In this document: piece by piece, positions 7,111-7,730 of the stretch
Layout: each line of letters begins with the position of its first letter
Numbering within the stretch: the first letter of the stretch is position 1
DNA from: an uncultured Shinella sp.
GTDB lineage: Bacteria; Pseudomonadota; Alphaproteobacteria; Rhizobiales; Rhizobiaceae
Reading direction: 5' to 3'
DNA: 7,730 bases
Assembly: GCA_946886325.1 (NCBI GenBank)
Contig: CAMPIK010000100.1
Span: 1 to 7,730 of the forward strand
Program-made: the position numbers and the translations under genes
Notes under the pieces: generated by a model
Seen by the model: only the letters and a program-made list of their open reading frames with translations
What the model was told of the DNA's origin: nothing
The model's database searches: none

Positions 7111-7140
7111 GAAGGCAGGCGGCACGAGCCGCCTGCCTTC
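7111..7140 (+). terminator. Perfect 13-bp GC-rich hairpin after the cytochrome gene, without a T tract
   Basis: The arms GAAGGCAGGCGGC (7111-7123) and GCCGCCTGCCTTC (7128-7140) pair perfectly around the loop ACGA, beginning six bases after the stop codon. The bases that follow are GACGCCCCC, so the usual T run of an intrinsic terminator is absent. It may act as a partial terminator, a 3'-end stabiliser for the cytochrome message, or an attenuator for the next gene, whose ATG lies 24 bases downstream. The structure itself is certain from sequence; the role is inferred. Confidence 0.6.
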
Positions 7141-7164
7141 GACGCCCCCGACGGTAGAACAGAG

Positions 7165-7730
7165 ATGGACAGGATGCAGAAAAGTCTCGCAATCGCCACG
7201 CTTCTTCTTCTGTGCGCGCCGCTGCCGTCCGCGGCGGCCTGCCAGGCCGTCACGGGCATCATCGAGGCCTTCAACGCATCGGACGAGGCGAAAGCCCGCC
7301 AGATCGCCGCGAGCCCCGACCGCGAAACCTGCACGCCCGACGAAAAGACGCTGGTCGGGCGCATCGCGGCCCTCACCAGCTTCAACCGCATCACCACGGA
7401 GGTTGCGGCAGGCGCCAGCCTCGAATCCTTCCAGCCGCAACTGGACGAGCTTCAGAAGGAGTTCGGCGGGCCGTGGCAGGTGTTCGATGCGCTCGGCGAC
7501 CTCGCCAAGGAACGGCGGGACTTCGATTCCGCCGCGCGCTTCTATCAGCTCGCCCTGGAGGACAGTTCCAACGAGACGCTGACGCCGCAATGGATGGCGC
7601 CGGACGAGGAGTATATCCGCCGGCTCGACCGGCTGGCCAACGAGATGCGCCTTGCTGCACCCGCGCCGGTGCAGCTCGCCATGCGCGGCGGCTGCAAGAT
7701 TTCCTTCCGCGGCGTCAAGATCAAGAAGAA
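7165..7730 (+). CDS. Exported protein with TPR-like segment (3' end cut by window edge)
   Basis: 188 codons are visible and the frame is open at the edge. The N terminus has a signal sequence: MDRMQKS, a leucine-rich core (10-20) and PSAAAC at 21-26. The Cys directly after AAA could mean a lipoprotein, but the site lacks the usual Leu of a lipobox, so ordinary cleavage is equally possible; C56 could form a disulphide with C26. Residues about 101-133 (GPWQVFDALGDLAKERRDFD, then ARFYQLALED) form a TPR-like helical hairpin. At the edge the chain changes character (RGGCKISFRGVKIKK), perhaps the start of a second, beta-containing domain; an OmpA-like domain is a guess only. ATG 7165 is chosen; ATG 7174 is in frame and loses three residues. 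Gene order suggests co-transcription with the cytochrome gene, subject to the hairpin between them. Function not recognised. Confidence 0.85.
   Translation, partial: MDRMQKSLAIATLLLLCAPLPSAAACQAVTGIIEAFNASDEAKARQIAASPDRETCTPDEKTLVGRIAALTSFNRITTEVAAGASLESFQPQLDELQKEFGGPWQVFDALGDLAKERRDFDSAARFYQLALEDSSNETLTPQWMAPDEEYIRRLDRLANEMRLAAPAPVQLAMRGGCKISFRGVKIKK

Noticed and set aside
5573..7192. Open frame of 539 codons on the minus strand under the cytochrome gene
   Set aside because: Same cause: antisense of a GC-rich coding strand, with biased composition and no recognisable motif.

Overview
The window looks like chromosomal or megaplasmid DNA from an alphaproteobacterium, most likely Rhizobiaceae-like (Rhizobium, Sinorhizobium, Shinella or Agrobacterium type). 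This rests on the high GC content, strong G/C preference at third codon positions, and protein families and spellings typical of that group. It is an inference from style, not a database match. There are no RNA genes, insertion sequences, CRISPR arrays or other mobile-element signs.

Layout, left to right. (1) The minus strand from 1248 to the left edge encodes most of a serralysin-type (M10) zinc metalloprotease with RTX calcium-binding repeats, cut by the window edge. (2) A short, poorly defined gene on the plus strand (about 1364-1639) encodes a small exported protein with one TPR-like helical repeat. (3) Convergent to it, 1665-2432 on the minus strand encodes a D-alanyl-D-alanine dipeptidase (VanX/DdpX, M15D) with an export signal. 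(4) Divergent from that, the plus strand carries a probable operon. It starts with a six-helix NOX/ferric-reductase-like protein with two b-haem His pairs and FAD and NAD(P)H domains (2597-3871). Next is a 1061-residue exported tetrahaem cytochrome c with a long uncharacterised core and a C-terminal DUF4384-like domain (3920-7105). Last is a secreted protein with a TPR-like hairpin that runs off the right edge (7165 onward).

The most interesting part is the 2597-7730 block. The membrane protein should take electrons from cytosolic NAD(P)H through FAD and two b haems towards the periplasmic face. The next gene supplies four c haems in a periplasmic protein, so together they look like a transmembrane electron-export module. 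The DUF4384-like tail and the TPR-bearing neighbour do not belong to any ordinary respiratory chain known to me, so the substrate and purpose are open. A perfect 13-bp hairpin between the cytochrome gene and the next gene may set their relative expression.

The left part (protease, small exported protein, dipeptidase) is a set of extracytoplasmic functions with no clear mechanistic link to the redox block.
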